Notes: generated by a model from the sequence alone, not told the origin. A stretch of 64,000 nt of DNA from Pseudomonas haemolytica (GCF_009659625.1 NZ_VOIW01000001.1:62001-126000), one strand, 5' to 3'. Numbered from the stretch's first letter, positions 38,399-48,895 are shown. A program made the numbers and translations.

Positions 38399-41230
38399 AT
38401 GACCGACTATAAAGCCACGCTAAACCTTCCGGACACCGCCTTCCCAATGAAGGCCGGCCTGCCACAGCGCGAACCGCAGATCCTGCAGCGCTGGGACAGT
38501 ATTGGCCTGTACGGAAAGTTGCGCGAAATTGGCAAGGATCGTCCGAAGTTCGTCCTGCACGACGGCCCTCCTTATGCCAACGGCACGATTCACATCGGTC
38601 ATGCACTGAACAAGATTCTCAAGGACATGATCATCCGCTCGAAAACCCTTTCGGGCTTCGATGCGCCTTATGTCCCGGGCTGGGACTGCCACGGCCTGCC
38701 AATCGAACACAAAGTCGAAGTGACCTACGGCAAGAACCTGGGCGCGGATAAAACCCGCGAATTGTGCCGTGCCTACGCCACCGAGCAGATCGAAGGGCAG
38801 AAGTCCGAATTCATCCGCCTGGGTGTATTGGGCGACTGGGACAACCCGTACAAGACGATGAACTTCAAGAACGAGGCCGGTGAAATCCGCGCCTTGGCCG
38901 AAATCGTCAAGGGCGGTTTCGTGTTCAAGGGCCTCAAGCCTGTGAACTGGTGCTTCGACTGCGGTTCGGCCCTGGCCGAGGCGGAAGTCGAGTACGAAGA
39001 CAAGAAGTCCTCGACCATCGACGTGGCCTTCCCGATCGCCGACGACGCCAAGCTGGCCGAGGCCTTTGGCCTGGCAAGCCTGAGCAAGCCAGCGGCCATC
39101 GTGATCTGGACCACTACCCCGTGGACCATCCCGGCCAACCAGGCGCTGAACGTGCACCCGGAATTCACCTACGCCCTGGTGGACGTTGGTGATCGCCTGC
39201 TGGTGCTGGCCGAAGAAATGGTCGAGTCGTGCCTGGCGCGTTACGAGCTGCAAGGCTCGGTGATTGCCACCACCACCGGTTCCGCGCTGGAACTGATCAA
39301 CTTCCGTCATCCGTTCTATGACCGTCTGTCGCCGGTGTACCTGGCTGACTACGTGGAGCTGGGTGCCGGCACCGGTATCGTTCACTCCGCGCCAGCCTAC
39401 GGCGTGGACGACTTCGTGACCTGCAAAGCCTATGGCATGGTCAACGACGACATCTTGAACCCGGTGCAAAGCAACGGCGTTTACGTGCCTTCGCTCGAGT
39501 TCTTCGGCGGCCAGTTCATCTTCAAGGCCAACCAGCCGATCATCGACAAGTTGTCGGAAGTCGGTGCGCTGCTGCACACCGAAACCATCAAGCACAGCTA
39601 TATGCACTGCTGGCGCCACAAGACCCCGCTGATCTACCGCGCCACCGCGCAGTGGTTCATCGGCATGGACAAAGAGCCAACCAGCGGCGACACCCTGCGT
39701 GTACGCTCGCTCAAAGCCATCGAAGACACCCAGTTCGTCCCGGCCTGGGGCCAGGCGCGCCTGCACTCGATGATCGCTAATCGTCCGGACTGGTGCATTT
39801 CCCGCCAGCGCAACTGGGGCGTGCCGATCCCGTTCTTCCTGAACAAGGAAAGCGGCGAACTGCACCCGCGCACCGTCGAACTGATGGAGGTCGTGGCCCA
39901 ACGCGTTGAACAGGAAGGCATCGAAGCCTGGTTCAAGCTGGATGCCGCCGAGTTGCTGGGCGATGAAGCTCCGCTGTATGACAAAATCAGCGACACCCTC
40001 GACGTGTGGTTCGATTCGGGTACTACCCACTGGCACGTGTTGCGCGGCTCGCACCCGATGGGCCACGAAACCGGCCCGCGCGCCGACCTGTACCTGGAAG
40101 GTTCTGATCAACACCGTGGCTGGTTCCACTCCTCGCTGCTGACCGGTTGCGCCATTGATAACCACGCACCGTATCGCGAGCTGCTGACCCACGGTTTCAC
40201 CGTTGATGAAAACGGTCGCAAAATGTCCAAGTCCCTGGGCAACGTGATCGCGCCACAAAAGGTCAATGACACCCTGGGTGCCGACATCATGCGCCTGTGG
40301 GTAGCCTCTACCGATTATTCGGGCGAGATGGCCGTATCGGAGCAGATCCTGCAGCGCAGCGCCGATGCCTACCGTCGTATCCGCAATACCGCACGCTTCA
40401 TGCTGTCGAACCTGACCGGGTTCAACCCGGCCACCGACATCCTGCCAGCCGAGGACATGCTCGCCCTGGACCGTTGGGCCGTGGACCGTACCCTGTTGCT
40501 GCAGCGTGAGTTGCAAGAACACTACGGCGAATACCGCTTCTGGAACGTCTACTCGAAGATCCACAACTTCTGCGTGCAGGAGCTGGGCGGTTTCTACCTC
40601 GACATCATCAAGGACCGCCAGTACACCACCGGCGCCAACAGCAAGGCGCGCCGTTCGGCGCAGACTGCGCTGTACCACATCAGTGAAGCGCTGGTGCGCT
40701 GGATCGCGCCGATCCTGGCGTTCACCGCCGACGAACTGTGGGAATACCTGCCGGGCGAGCGTAACGAGTCCGTCATGCTCAATACCTGGTACGAAGGCCT
40801 GACCGAACTGCCGGCCGACTTCGAACTGGGCCGCGAGTACTGGGAAGGCGTCATGGCCGTCAAGGTTGCGGTAAACAAGGAGCTGGAAGTCCAGCGTGCG
40901 GCCAAGGCCGTGGGTGGCAACCTGCAAGCCGAAGTCACCCTGTTTGCCGAGGAAGGCCTGACCGCCGACCTGGCCAAGCTGAGCAACGAACTGCGCTTTG
41001 TGCTGATCACCTCCACTGCGAGCCTGGCACCTTTCGCCCAGGCCCCGGCGGACGCTGTGGCTACCGAAGTGCCGGGCCTCAAGCTCAAAGTGGTCAGGTC
41101 GGCCTTCCCTAAGTGCGCCCGTTGCTGGCACTGCCGTGAAGATGTCGGGGTGAACCCTGAGCATCCGGAAATCTGTGGTCGTTGCGTCGACAACATCAGC
41201 GGTGCTGGCGAGGTGCGTCACTATGCCTAA
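38399..41230 (+). CDS. ileS: Isoleucyl-tRNA synthetase
   Basis: Charges tRNA-Ile. The 943-residue class I enzyme has the HIGH motif ([14 protein letters not shown]), an editing domain in the middle, KMSKS ([12 protein letters not shown]), and the C-terminal zinc ribbon [24 protein letters not shown]. Length and motif set are those of the bacterial type I enzyme. It overlaps lspA by eight bases, and ribF precedes it closely, the standard ribF-ileS-lspA order. Confidence 0.98.
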   Translation: MTDYKATLNLPDTAFPMKAGLPQREPQILQRWDSIGLYGKLREIGKDRPKFVLHDGPPYANGTIHIGHALNKILKDMIIRSKTLSGFDAPYVPGWDCHGLPIEHKVEVTYGKNLGADKTRELCRAYATEQIEGQKSEFIRLGVLGDWDNPYKTMNFKNEAGEIRALAEIVKGGFVFKGLKPVNWCFDCGSALAEAEVEYEDKKSSTIDVAFPIADDAKLAEAFGLASLSKPAAIVIWTTTPWTIPANQALNVHPEFTYALVDVGDRLLVLAEEMVESCLARYELQGSVIATTTGSALELINFRHPFYDRLSPVYLADYVELGAGTGIVHSAPAYGVDDFVTCKAYGMVNDDILNPVQSNGVYVPSLEFFGGQFIFKANQPIIDKLSEVGALLHTETIKHSYMHCWRHKTPLIYRATAQWFIGMDKEPTSGDTLRVRSLKAIEDTQFVPAWGQARLHSMIANRPDWCISRQRNWGVPIPFFLNKESGELHPRTVELMEVVAQRVEQEGIEAWFKLDAAELLGDEAPLYDKISDTLDVWFDSGTTHWHVLRGSHPMGHETGPRADLYLEGSDQHRGWFHSSLLTGCAIDNHAPYRELLTHGFTVDENGRKMSKSLGNVIAPQKVNDTLGADIMRLWVASTDYSGEMAVSEQILQRSADAYRRIRNTARFMLSNLTGFNPATDILPAEDMLALDRWAVDRTLLLQRELQEHYGEYRFWNVYSKIHNFCVQELGGFYLDIIKDRQYTTGANSKARRSAQTALYHISEALVRWIAPILAFTADELWEYLPGERNESVMLNTWYEGLTELPADFELGREYWEGVMAVKVAVNKELEVQRAAKAVGGNLQAEVTLFAEEGLTADLAKLSNELRFVLITSTASLAPFAQAPADAVATEVPGLKLKVVRSAFPKCARCWHCREDVGVNPEHPEICGRCVDNISGAGEVRHYA

Positions 41231-41747
41231 TGCAAGCATGCCTAACGCCAGTCGTTTCGGGCGTCTGGGCTGGCTCGTACTGAGCCTGCTGGTCCTGGTC
41301 ATTGACCAGGTCAGCAAGGCTCACTTCGAGGGCTCCCTGGAAATGTTCCAGCAAATCGTGGTGATCCCGGATTACTTCAGTTGGACCCTGGCCTACAACA
41401 CCGGCGCCGCCTTCAGCTTCCTCGCTGATGGCGGTGGCTGGCAGCGCTGGCTGTTTGCTGTGATCGCCGTGGTGGTCAGTGCAGTGCTGGTGGTCTGGCT
41501 CAAGCGACTGGGGCGCGACGACACCTGGCTGGCTATCGCCCTGGCCCTGGTGCTGGGTGGCGCGCTGGGCAACCTGTATGACCGCATCGCCTTGGGCCAT
41601 GTGATCGACTTCATCCTGGTGCATTGGCAGAACCGTCATTACTTCCCGGCGTTCAACTTTGCCGACAGCGCCATTACCGTCGGTGCAATCATGCTGGCGC
41701 TGGATATGTTCAAAAGTAAGAAAACCGGAGAGACCGTCAATGACTGA
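41223..41747 (+). CDS. lspA: Lipoprotein signal peptidase (signal peptidase II)
   Basis: Inner-membrane aspartyl protease that removes the signal peptide of lipid-modified prolipoproteins, including LolB, BamD and the TPR lipoprotein encoded in this window. The 174-residue product has four membrane segments, the [11 protein letters not shown] motif, and the two catalytic aspartates in [15 protein letters not shown] and FNFADSAI. The ATG at 41223 lies inside the ileS end; the nearby ATG at 41238 (MPNASRFG) is an alternative. The fkpB start overlaps its stop. Confidence 0.95.
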   Translation: MPNASMPNASRFGRLGWLVLSLLVLVIDQVSKAHFEGSLEMFQQIVVIPDYFSWTLAYNTGAAFSFLADGGGWQRWLFAVIAVVVSAVLVVWLKRLGRDDTWLAIALALVLGGALGNLYDRIALGHVIDFILVHWQNRHYFPAFNFADSAITVGAIMLALDMFKSKKTGETVND

Positions 41748-42192
41748 TCAGGTATTGGCTGAGCAACGCATCGGCCAGAACACGGAAGTCACCTTGCATT
41801 TCGCATTGCGCCTGGAGAATGGCGACACGGTCGACAGCACGTTCGACAAAGCCCCGGCGACCTTCAAGGTCGGCGACGGTAACCTGCTGCCGGGTTTTGA
41901 GGCAGCCCTGTTCGGGTTCAAGGCCGGCGACAAGCGCAACCTGCAGATCCCGCCGGAAAACGCCTTCGGCCAGCCCAACCCGCAAAACGTACAGATCATC
42001 CCGCGTTCGCAGTTCGAAGGCATGGACCTGTCGGAAGGCTTGCTGGTGATCTTCAATGATGCGGCGAATACCGAGCTGCCTGGTGTGGTTAAAGCCTTCG
42101 ATGACGCGCAAGTGACCATCGACTTCAACCACCCGTTGGCTGGCAAGACACTGAACTTTGACGTCGAGATCATCAACGTCAAAGCGCTGTAA
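41740..42192 (+). CDS. fkpB: FKBP-type peptidyl-prolyl isomerase FkpB (SlpA)
   Basis: A 150-residue SlyD-like isomerase without the His-rich tail: VTLHFALRLENGDTVDSTFDKAPATFKVGDGNLLPGFEAALFGFKAGDKRNLQIPPENAFGQP. It overlaps the last eight bases of lspA. The conserved lspA-fkpB-ispH order holds, although here ispH is separated by a REPIN and 180 bp. A long frame from 41659 is rejected as reading through lspA. Confidence 0.93.
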   Translation: MTDQVLAEQRIGQNTEVTLHFALRLENGDTVDSTFDKAPATFKVGDGNLLPGFEAALFGFKAGDKRNLQIPPENAFGQPNPQNVQIIPRSQFEGMDLSEGLLVIFNDAANTELPGVVKAFDDAQVTIDFNHPLAGKTLNFDVEIINVKAL

Positions 42193-42213
42193 CTAACCGT
42201 ACGCGGTCTAAAA

Positions 42214-42301
42214 TGTGGGAGGGGGCTTGCTCCCGATAGCGGCTTATCAGTTAAGTATGTGCAGATTGATATACCGTTATCGGGAGCAAGCCCCCTCCCA
42301 C
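42214..42301. repeat. REPIN between fkpB and ispH
   Basis: Inverted arms of 24 bases (42215-42238 and 42278-42301), perfect, with cores GTGGGAGG and GCTTGCTCCCG, around a 39-base centre. It lies 21 bases past the fkpB stop within a same-strand gap, unlike the others that lie between convergent genes. Confidence 0.9.
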
Positions 42302-42372
42302 CTTTGATCTCCATTGTCGGTTGAGTCAACGTTAAATTCGACTCAATGTGGCTGCAAGACACGAGGCACAGC

Positions 42373-43320
42373 ATGCAAATCAAACTCGCCAACCCCCGTG
42401 GCTTCTGCGCCGGCGTGGACCGGGCAATCGAAATCGTCAACCGCGCCCTGGAAGTCTTCGGGCCGCCGATTTATGTGCGCCATGAAGTCGTCCATAACAA
42501 GTTCGTGGTCGAAGACCTGCGCGCACGCGGCGCGATCTTTGTCGAAGAGCTCGACCAGGTGCCCGATGACGTTATCGTCATATTCAGTGCCCACGGCGTG
42601 TCCCAGGCCGTACGTACCGAAGCGGCAGGCCGTGGCCTGAAAGTGTTCGATGCCACGTGCCCACTGGTGACCAAGGTGCACATCGAAGTGGCGCGCTACA
42701 GCCGTGATGGTCGTGAATGCATCCTGATCGGTCACGCCGGCCACCCGGAAGTTGAAGGCACCATGGGCCAGTACGACGCTAGCAACGGCGGTGCCATCTA
42801 CCTGGTGGAAGACGAAAAAGACGTCGCCAACCTGCAGGTGCATAACCCGGATCGCCTGGCGTTCGTGACCCAGACCACCTTGTCCATGGACGATACCAGC
42901 CGCGTAATCGATGCATTGCGCACGCGGTTCCCTTCCATTGGCGGCCCACGCAAGGATGACATCTGCTACGCCACGCAAAACCGCCAGGATGCGGTCAAGC
43001 AATTGGCGGATGAGTGTGATGTGGTGCTGGTGGTAGGCAGCCCTAACAGCTCTAACTCCAACCGCTTGCGCGAGCTGGCCGAGCGCATGGCTACACCCGC
43101 ATACCTGATCGACGGCGCCGAAGACATGCAGCGCAGCTGGTTCGACGGTGTCGAGCGTATCGGCATCACGGCGGGCGCCTCCGCTCCGGAAGTCCTGGTG
43201 CGCGGCGTGATCCAGCAATTGCAGGCCTGGGGCGCCACGGGTGCCGATGAACTGGCGGGCCGTGAAGAAAACATCACGTTCTCCATGCCCAAGGAACTGC
43301 GGGTTCGCTCGCTGCTCTGA
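42373..43320 (+). CDS. ispH: 4-hydroxy-3-methylbut-2-enyl diphosphate reductase
   Basis: Last enzyme of the MEP pathway; its [4Fe-4S] cluster reduces HMBPP to IPP and DMAPP. The 315-residue product shows the three cluster cysteines in [23 protein letters not shown] and [16 protein letters not shown] partners, and the [13 protein letters not shown] motif. The ATG at 42373 ([12 protein letters not shown]) gives the standard start. Its 3' end overlaps the convergent fimT gene by 47 bases. Confidence 0.96.
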   Translation: MQIKLANPRGFCAGVDRAIEIVNRALEVFGPPIYVRHEVVHNKFVVEDLRARGAIFVEELDQVPDDVIVIFSAHGVSQAVRTEAAGRGLKVFDATCPLVTKVHIEVARYSRDGRECILIGHAGHPEVEGTMGQYDASNGGAIYLVEDEKDVANLQVHNPDRLAFVTQTTLSMDDTSRVIDALRTRFPSIGGPRKDDICYATQNRQDAVKQLADECDVVLVVGSPNSSNSNRLRELAERMATPAYLIDGAEDMQRSWFDGVERIGITAGASAPEVLVRGVIQQLQAWGATGADELAGREENITFSMPKELRVRSLL

Positions 43321-43855
43321 CACTCAGGGTGCTGGAATAGCCTTGGCATAATGCCTGTTCGGTCTTGTCACTGCGCAGGCTGATGCGCCCGCTAGGGGCC
43401 AGCACGATCTGATAGAGGCTCTGTGCATGGCTCGTATCGCACACATGCACGGTGCCTGCACGAAACCCGCCGCCGGTGAAGACCGGCTCCCCCAAACCGC
43501 TGAAACGCACCTGGTTGGTGACTGGCCCATTGCCTGCGACCGGTACGCTCCCGCTGTGCTGTCGTTCCAGCAACACCGGGTTATCTTCGTCCAGATGACC
43601 ACGCCCACTGACGTCCAGTATCACGCGCCAACCCAGGCTCCAATCCTCGCCGTTTGCATGAATGACTACCGCCCGATTGCGTGCGATGGCCTCGGTGCGT
43701 GCGTAGCGCAGCCCAGCGGCGAGTGATTGGGCCACGCTTTGTCGTTGTTGCGACTCTAGCAACCCTTTGAAGCCGGGGACGGCCAGTTGCGCAAGGAAGC
43801 TGGTCACGATCAGCCCAAGCAGCATTTCGATAAGGGTGAACCCTCGTTGTGTCAT
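43274..43855 (-). CDS. fimT: GspH/FimT-family minor pseudopilin
   Basis: A 193-residue minor pilin with a short class III leader MTQRG cut before [32 protein letters not shown] (Phe+1, Glu+5 present) and a C-terminal globular domain with two cysteines that may pair. It points away from pilV-pilW-pilX-pilE, while in P. aeruginosa the fimT/fimU genes lead the same operon as recalled. Its end overlaps ispH by 47 bases. Whether it is FimT or FimU in function I cannot tell. Confidence 0.85.
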   Translation of the reverse strand: MTQRGFTLIEMLLGLIVTSFLAQLAVPGFKGLLESQQRQSVAQSLAAGLRYARTEAIARNRAVVIHANGEDWSLGWRVILDVSGRGHLDEDNPVLLERQHSGSVPVAGNGPVTNQVRFSGLGEPVFTGGGFRAGTVHVCDTSHAQSLYQIVLAPSGRISLRSDKTEQALCQGYSSTLSVRAASEPAVPWAWRT

Positions 43856-43901
43856 GTGCGTTCCCTCCGTGGACGCGAGTGGATCTTCAACTTGCAGGCA
43901 T

Positions 43902-43917
43902 AGGTATAGCGCTTGCT
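43902..43917 (+). promoter_or_regulatory. Weak sigma-54-like site before pilV
   Basis: AGGTATAGCGCTTGCT has GG and GC with the required ten-base spacing and a perfect TTGCT -12 element but a poor -24 element. It is about 150 bp before pilV in the fimT-pilV divergent gap. Chance occurrence is quite possible. Confidence 0.2.
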
Positions 43918-44063
43918 CCTTGGCGCTGGATGATGGCGTTTATGTCCAAAGTATTTCCCTTTGTTCCTGGAGCGGCACTGGTCGAAAACCGACGCTAGTC
44001 TTGGATCGCACAGCAGGGGTTTACCTGCTTATTCTCCGACCTTCGACATGGATGACGACGGTA

Positions 44064-44546
44064 ATGCCTGCCTGCCCGAACCGACTTCTCTTGCGCACTG
44101 CGCAGCGGTACCAATCCGGCATGACGCTGATCGAGGTGTTGGTAGCGCTGCTGATCCTGGCTATCGGCCTGATGGGAGCTGCGCAGCTGCAGCTCAACGC
44201 GCTCAAGTACACCGACAGCGCAAGGATGACCAGCCAAGCCAGTTTTATCGCCTATGACATGCTCGACCGCGTTCGCGCCAACGCCAGCGCTGATTACACG
44301 TGGGACAGGGCCAGCCTGGCGCCGCCCAACACTTCAATTGCCGGCGTGCGTGACCTGGACCTGCACGATTTCGAGACCAATATCATTGGTTTTGCTGGCG
44401 ATAATGCCAAAGGTTCAGTGGCGATTAGCGGGCATGAGGTCACGATCAGCATCAGTTGGGAGGATGCCCGGGCAGCAAGCAATCCGGGGGCGCGGGAGAC
44501 CTTCACCCTGAGCAGCCGCGTCACCACTAATGCGGGGGCGCTGTAA
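44064..44546 (+). CDS. pilV: Type IV pilus minor pilin PilV
   Basis: About 160 residues with a class III signal: a basic leader ending in QSG, then MTLIEVLVALLILAIGLMGAAQLQLNALKYTDSARMTSQASFIAYDMLDRVRAN. Glu+5 is present, and ILAIGLMGAAQLQ is typical of PilV. The start is uncertain: ATG at 44064 (19-residue leader) or 44052 (23), neither with a good ribosome site. Its stop overlaps the pilW start (TAATG). With PilW, PilX and PilE it would prime pilus assembly. Confidence 0.87.
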   Translation: MPACPNRLLLRTAQRYQSGMTLIEVLVALLILAIGLMGAAQLQLNALKYTDSARMTSQASFIAYDMLDRVRANASADYTWDRASLAPPNTSIAGVRDLDLHDFETNIIGFAGDNAKGSVAISGHEVTISISWEDARAASNPGARETFTLSSRVTTNAGAL

Positions 44547-45253
44547 TGAATCGTCTGGCACAAGGTTTCAGCCTGGTTGAGCTGCTGCTGGCGCTCGCCA
44601 TCGGACTAGTGCTGGTACTTGGGGTGAGCCAGGTGCTGATCAGCTCGCGATTGACGCACGCCAGTCAGCAGGCCGCCATCGTGCTGCAGGATGATGCGCG
44701 GTTTGCCCTGAGCAAGATGACCCAGGATATTCGCCAGGCAGGCATGCTGGGATGTTTGGCCACGGCGGTCATCGACAACGCCCCGGCCGCCTTTGACCGA
44801 GCGATAAGCTGGGAAGCATCGGGAAATGCAAAGTCAGTGACGCTGGTCACCGCGAACATCGGCGACGGTGCTGGCAAGCCCGACTGGACGGTGTTGTCCG
44901 ACTGCAAGCACACCGCTCAGGCTTATGTCGGGGCAGCACCTGCGGCTGTGCCTGGCCAGATCCGTTTTGGCATACGCCAGCTCACCTACACCCACGAAGC
45001 GGGCCAGTTGAAGATCAGTACCCCAACTGCACCGGCCAAGGCGGTATTGATGGATAACGTGCGGGCATTCGACATCAGTTTTGGCGTGGCGGCCACACCT
45101 GCATCAACGGTTGTGGTGCGTTACGACAGCCATCCGATCAACCAATCCTTGATACGCAGCGTACGTATCGTCATGACGCTGCAAGATCCATCAGGCCGAG
45201 TAAAGGACCAGACCTACAGCGTCGTGGCGGCACTGCGCAATCGCCTGGGTTAG
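44546..45253 (+). CDS. pilW: Type IV pilus minor pilin PilW
   Basis: A 235-residue minor pilin with leader MNRLAQG and mature N-terminus FSLVELLLALAIGLVLVLGVSQVLISSRLTHASQQAAIVLQDDARFALSKMTQDIRQAGMLGC, the PilW/PulJ pattern. The GCLAT and DCKHTA cysteines may form a disulfide. It is translationally coupled to pilV and five bases from pilX. Length is somewhat shorter than the P. aeruginosa protein as recalled. Confidence 0.88.
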   Translation: MNRLAQGFSLVELLLALAIGLVLVLGVSQVLISSRLTHASQQAAIVLQDDARFALSKMTQDIRQAGMLGCLATAVIDNAPAAFDRAISWEASGNAKSVTLVTANIGDGAGKPDWTVLSDCKHTAQAYVGAAPAAVPGQIRFGIRQLTYTHEAGQLKISTPTAPAKAVLMDNVRAFDISFGVAATPASTVVVRYDSHPINQSLIRSVRIVMTLQDPSGRVKDQTYSVVAALRNRLG

Positions 45254-45258
45254 AGGCA

Positions 45259-45789
45259 ATGACCATGCAGGGTGGTATTCAAGGGCGGCAGGCCGGGATG
45301 GTGCTGGTGATCAGTCTGATATTCCTGCTGTTGCTATCGCTGGTGGGGTTGTCATCAATACAGGGGGCGGTCTCCCAGCAAAAAGTCGCGAGCAGCCTGT
45401 GGCATCGCAATCAATCGTTTCAAAGTGCCGAAAGCGGACTGAGATTGGGAGAGTCGGGTGTAGAGAGGGGCGGCGCCGCACTTCCGGTGTGTCACTCGGT
45501 CATCACCTGTGCGCCACCCGACGAATCCTTCGCGGTGGTTGGCGCCGGGACGAACCCTGTTTCGGCGGTCACTTGGGTTGCGTTTAAGGATGGGTTTTAT
45601 GGCGTTCAAGCATTGGGGGCTGGTGCAGGGTTGGCCCATTTACCGCCCCATACCTCGGCCGCGCTTTTTCGGGTAACCGCCGTTGGGCTCGCAAGCCAGT
45701 CGCGCACGGTACTGGAGACGGTCTATGCACGGGTGGAGGAGGGAGGCGGCGTCAGGTTTCGACGGGTCTTATGGCGGCAACTTCAATAA
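45259..45789 (+). CDS. pilX: Type IV pilus minor pilin PilX
   Basis: A 176-residue protein with an N-terminal QAG followed by MVLVISLIFLLLLSLVGLSSIQGAVSQQKVASSLWHRNQSFQSAESGLRLGE, which is the PilX_N domain (no Glu+5, as usual for PilX). The C-terminal part is short. pilE follows 11 bases later; the large adhesin gene pilY1 that separates them in P. aeruginosa is not here and no remnant of it is visible. Confidence 0.87.
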   Translation: MTMQGGIQGRQAGMVLVISLIFLLLLSLVGLSSIQGAVSQQKVASSLWHRNQSFQSAESGLRLGESGVERGGAALPVCHSVITCAPPDESFAVVGAGTNPVSAVTWVAFKDGFYGVQALGAGAGLAHLPPHTSAALFRVTAVGLASQSRTVLETVYARVEEGGGVRFRRVLWRQLQ

Positions 45790-45800
45790 GGAGCAAGTGG

Positions 45801-46202
45801 ATGGGCACGGATAGCCAGGGCTTTACCCTGATGGAGTTACTGATCGCCGTGGCGCTCATCGCGTTGCTGGCGGGGATCGCGTATCCCGGGTACATCGGCC
45901 AGGTAAAAAAAGTGTATCGGGCGCAAATTGTCGCGTTGTTGAGCGAGCAAGCCCAGCAGTTGGAGCGTTTTTATACGAGGCACGGCACTTTTATTGATGC
46001 AGGCGGCGTCAGTACGGGCAATGATCACTATAGAATCAGCGTGGTTTTAAACCCCCAGGATTTCAATCTGCTCGCCACGCCTGTGCAGGACACGGTCATG
46101 GCGGGTGACGCGTGCGCAGCCTTCAACTTGGCCAGTACCGGTATGCGAAGTAACCCGGGTGCGATGCCTGATATGTCGCGCAAGCTCTGCTGGGGGCAAT
46201 GA
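45801..46202 (+). CDS. pilE: Type IV pilus minor pilin PilE
   Basis: A 133-residue pilin with leader MGTDSQG and FTLMELLIAVALIALLAGIAYPGYIGQVKKVYRAQIVALLSEQAQQLERFYTRHGTF, the PilE type. Two cysteines (DACAAF and KLCWGQ) are placed for the C-terminal disulfide loop. A good AGGAG site precedes the ATG at 45801. The stop overlaps the start region of the thiO frame. Confidence 0.9.
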   Translation: MGTDSQGFTLMELLIAVALIALLAGIAYPGYIGQVKKVYRAQIVALLSEQAQQLERFYTRHGTFIDAGGVSTGNDHYRISVVLNPQDFNLLATPVQDTVMAGDACAAFNLASTGMRSNPGAMPDMSRKLCWGQ

Positions 46203-46264
46203 TGAGAGTGCTTGAAGAGCGGGCGCCGGGCGCGTCTTTCCCTGTTTATCGGCTGGATCAAATG

Positions 46265-47374
46265 ATGGCTAAGCAACAGCAAGTGGTGATTGTCGGTGGC
46301 GGAGTAATCGGGCTGTTGACGGCGTACAACCTCGCCAGCGCAGGGCAGGCGGTCATACTGCTGGAGCGGGCGGGGCTTGGGCAGGAGTCTTCCTGGGCGG
46401 GTGGCGGAATTGTTTCGCCGTTGTACCCTTGGCGCTACAGCCCGGCAGTCACCGCTTTGGCCCATTGGTCGCAGGATTTTTATCCGCAACTGGCGCAGCG
46501 CTTGTTTGCTGCTACCGGCCTCGATCCCGAGGTGCATACCACGGGCCTGTATTGGCTGGACCTGGATGACGAAGCCGAAGCATTGGCCTGGGCTGCGCGT
46601 GAGGGGCGGCCATTGAGCAAGGTGGATGTGTCGGCGGCCCATGATGCAGTGCCGGTACTCGGGGGCGGGTATTCCCGGGCGATCTACATGGCTGACGTGG
46701 CCAATGTCCGCAACCCTCGCCTGGTCAAATCCTTGAAGGCGGCGTTGATGGCGCTGCCTGGCGTGACGATTCACGAGCAGTGTGAAGTCGAAGGGTTCGT
46801 GCTTGAGGGCGGCAGCGTGGTGGGTGTGAATACCGCTACGGGCCAGGTTTTTGGTGATCAGGTTGTGCTTGCGGCCGGTGCCTGGAGCGGGCAGTTGCTG
46901 GGCACATTGGGGTTGTCGCTGCCCGTGGAGCCGGTCAAGGGCCAAATGATTTTGTACAAATGCGCTTCGGACTTCTTGTCGAGCATGGTCCTGGCCAAGG
47001 GGCGTTATGCAATCCCGCGGCGTGATGGGCACATTTTGATTGGAAGCACGCTGGAGCACGAAGGGTTCGACAAGACCCCGACCGAAACCGCATTGGACAG
47101 CCTCAAGGCGTCTGCGGTGGAGTTGATCCCCGCCCTGGCGGACGCCGAGGTGGTCGGGCATTGGGCAGGTCTACGGCCTGGCTCGCCGGAAGGCATCCCG
47201 TATATCGGCGAAGTTCCCGGCTTCAAGGGGCTGTGGCTCAATTGTGGCCATTACCGCAATGGCCTGGTACTCGCACCGGCATCCTGCCAGTTGTTTGCGA
47301 ACCTGCTGTTGGCGCAGGCTCCGATCATTGATTCCGCGCCTTACGCACCTGCCGGTCGCCTCAACGCTGGATAG
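46265..47374 (+). CDS. thiO: Glycine oxidase ThiO
   Basis: FAD enzyme that oxidises glycine to the imine used for the thiazole ring of thiamine. The 369-residue product has VVIVGGGVIGLLTAYNLASAGQAVILLERAGLGQESSWAGGGIVSPLYPWRY near the N-terminus and the C-terminal WAGLRPGSPEGIPYIGEVPGFKGLWLNCGHYRNGLVLAPAS, both typical of ThiO. The start is taken at the second of two adjacent ATGs before AKQQQVVIVGGG; a longer frame to 46199 has no homology at its start. Its stop overlaps the convergent PP0621-type gene by 14 bases. Confidence 0.9.
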   Translation: MAKQQQVVIVGGGVIGLLTAYNLASAGQAVILLERAGLGQESSWAGGGIVSPLYPWRYSPAVTALAHWSQDFYPQLAQRLFAATGLDPEVHTTGLYWLDLDDEAEALAWAAREGRPLSKVDVSAAHDAVPVLGGGYSRAIYMADVANVRNPRLVKSLKAALMALPGVTIHEQCEVEGFVLEGGSVVGVNTATGQVFGDQVVLAAGAWSGQLLGTLGLSLPVEPVKGQMILYKCASDFLSSMVLAKGRYAIPRRDGHILIGSTLEHEGFDKTPTETALDSLKASAVELIPALADAEVVGHWAGLRPGSPEGIPYIGEVPGFKGLWLNCGHYRNGLVLAPASCQLFANLLLAQAPIIDSAPYAPAGRLNAG

Positions 47375-47594
47375 ACTTTGGCCCTTGTTCCAGGTGGGCC
47401 TGGGTGCAATACCACGCCTGACTTGAACTCAGCGCGCGATCCTGCGGCAGATGCACGCCGCAGTGGGCACAACGCACCATCGGCGTCGCATCCGGCTCAG
47501 CAGGCCGTTGCTGGCGGGCGGCAGGGTTTTTGAATTTGCGCCAGAACCATACCGCGGCAGCAATGACGGCAATCCAGAACAGTAGACGAAGCAT
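47361..47594 (-). CDS. PP0621-family small membrane/zinc protein
   Basis: A 77-residue protein with one N-terminal membrane segment (LLFWIAVIAAAVWFW), a basic linker, and a C-terminal CAHCGVHLPQDRALSSSQAWYCTQAH whose cysteines and histidines form a likely zinc site. It matches the PP0621 family, common beside bamD in pseudomonads. It overlaps the thiO end. In P. aeruginosa the pilS and pilR genes stand in this interval as recalled; they are absent here. Function unknown. Confidence 0.8.
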   Translation of the reverse strand: MLRLLFWIAVIAAAVWFWRKFKNPAARQQRPAEPDATPMVRCAHCGVHLPQDRALSSSQAWYCTQAHLEQGPKSIQR

Positions 47595-47674
47595 GATGGG
47601 CAGTTTCTCGACAAGGAATGCGCCAGTTTAGCCAAGGTGGCCACGGGCGCACAGCGCAATAAATACGCGTTCAT

Positions 47675-47704
47675 AAAAAAGGGAGCTCCTGAGAGCTCCC
47701 TTTT
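47675..47704 (-). terminator. Rho-independent terminator after bamD
   Basis: Perfect stem GGGAGCTC/GAGCTCCC (47681-47688 with 47693-47700), 4-base loop, A6 on the left and T4 on the right. It is 21 bases past the bamD stop and can work on both strands. Confidence 0.88.
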
Positions 47705-47720
47705 GCGTTGCGTCGAACAA

Positions 47721-48746
47721 TCAGTCAAACACACCGAAGGTCATGTAGCTGAACCACGAACGGTCTTCGTTGTTGCCAAGGGCCTGAGGCTCCTGCTCTT
47801 CGATGACGTCGCCGTTCTCGTCGTGGGGCTTGAGGTCCGAAGGAATGGCATCCTTGGCATCCTGGTACTGCTTGATCACGTCCTGGTTGGCGCGGGTTTC
47901 GCCCGGCGGCAGCGGTGGACGGGACTCGATCAGGCCCAGGGTGTACTTGCTCAGCCACGAACGGTTGTCTGCTTCGGCAACCTGAGGCACGAACTGGCCG
48001 TCTTTCAGGCTCGGATGGTCAGGGTAGTTGAGCTTCAGGGTTTCCAGGCTGGTGGTCGCCAGGGTATCCAGGTGCAGGCGCTGGTAAGCCTCGGTCATCA
48101 CTGCCAGGCCATCACCCACGGAGGGGGTTTCCTGGAAGTTCTCCACTACATAGCGGCCACGGTTGGCGGCGGCCACGTACGCCTGACGGGTCAGGTAGTA
48201 GTGGGCCACGTGGATCTCGTAGGACGCCAGCAGGTTACGCAGGTAGATCATGCGCTGCTTGGCGTCCGGCGCGTAGCGGCTGTTCGGGTAGCGGCTGGTC
48301 AGTTGGGCGAACTCGTTGTAGGAGTCGCGGGCAGCACCCGGGTCACGCTTGGTCATGTCCAGCGGCAGGAAGCGCGCCAGCAGGCCAACGTCCTGGTCGA
48401 ACGAGGTCAGGCCCTTCATGTAGTAGGCGTAGTCCACGTTCGGGTGCTGAGGGTGCAGGCGGATAAAACGCTCGGCAGCGGACTTGGCCGCTTCCGGTTC
48501 GGCGTTCTTGTAGTTGGCGTAGATCAGCTCGAGCTGGGCCTGGTCGGCATAGCGCCCGAACGGGTAACGCGACTCCAATGCCTTCAGCTTCGCTGTGGCG
48601 CTGGTGTAGCTATTATTGTCCAGGTCTGTCTGAGCTTGCTGGTACAGCTCGACTTCGCTCAGGTTTTCGTCGACGACGTCCTTTGTTGACGAGCAAGCAG
48701 CAGTCATGGCGAGGATGGCGATCAGCAGCAGGTGTTTCACTTGCAT
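47721..48746 (-). CDS. bamD: Outer membrane assembly lipoprotein BamD
   Basis: Essential part of the BAM complex that folds beta-barrels into the outer membrane. The 341-residue protein starts with a lipoprotein signal ([18 protein letters not shown], Cys18) and has the five-TPR BamD region ([49 protein letters not shown] and following). A C-terminal acidic extension of about 80 residues beyond the E. coli length is typical of Pseudomonas ComL/BamD. The start at MQVKHLL is set by the signal peptide. It diverges from rluD. Confidence 0.95.
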   Translation of the reverse strand: MQVKHLLLIAILAMTAACSSTKDVVDENLSEVELYQQAQTDLDNNSYTSATAKLKALESRYPFGRYADQAQLELIYANYKNAEPEAAKSAAERFIRLHPQHPNVDYAYYMKGLTSFDQDVGLLARFLPLDMTKRDPGAARDSYNEFAQLTSRYPNSRYAPDAKQRMIYLRNLLASYEIHVAHYYLTRQAYVAAANRGRYVVENFQETPSVGDGLAVMTEAYQRLHLDTLATTSLETLKLNYPDHPSLKDGQFVPQVAEADNRSWLSKYTLGLIESRPPLPPGETRANQDVIKQYQDAKDAIPSDLKPHDENGDVIEEQEPQALGNNEDRSWFSYMTFGVFD

Positions 48747-48895
48747 GGCGGCTTGCGTCCCTATGACGGCCGCTGTCTTGGGCGGGGCCGTCCTGTTATG
48801 ATGAGCGCCCCGTTGAAAGCCTCGGGGCAAAAGACGCCGTATTTAACCACAAGCGCGCAGCCGAAACCAAAGGCTGTGCCACGCCTAGTCTGAGC

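Noticed and set aside
38420..41317. 965-codon open frame antisense to ileS
   Set aside because: A shadow of a fully recognisable synthetase; the composition is that of reversed codon bias and no motif is present.
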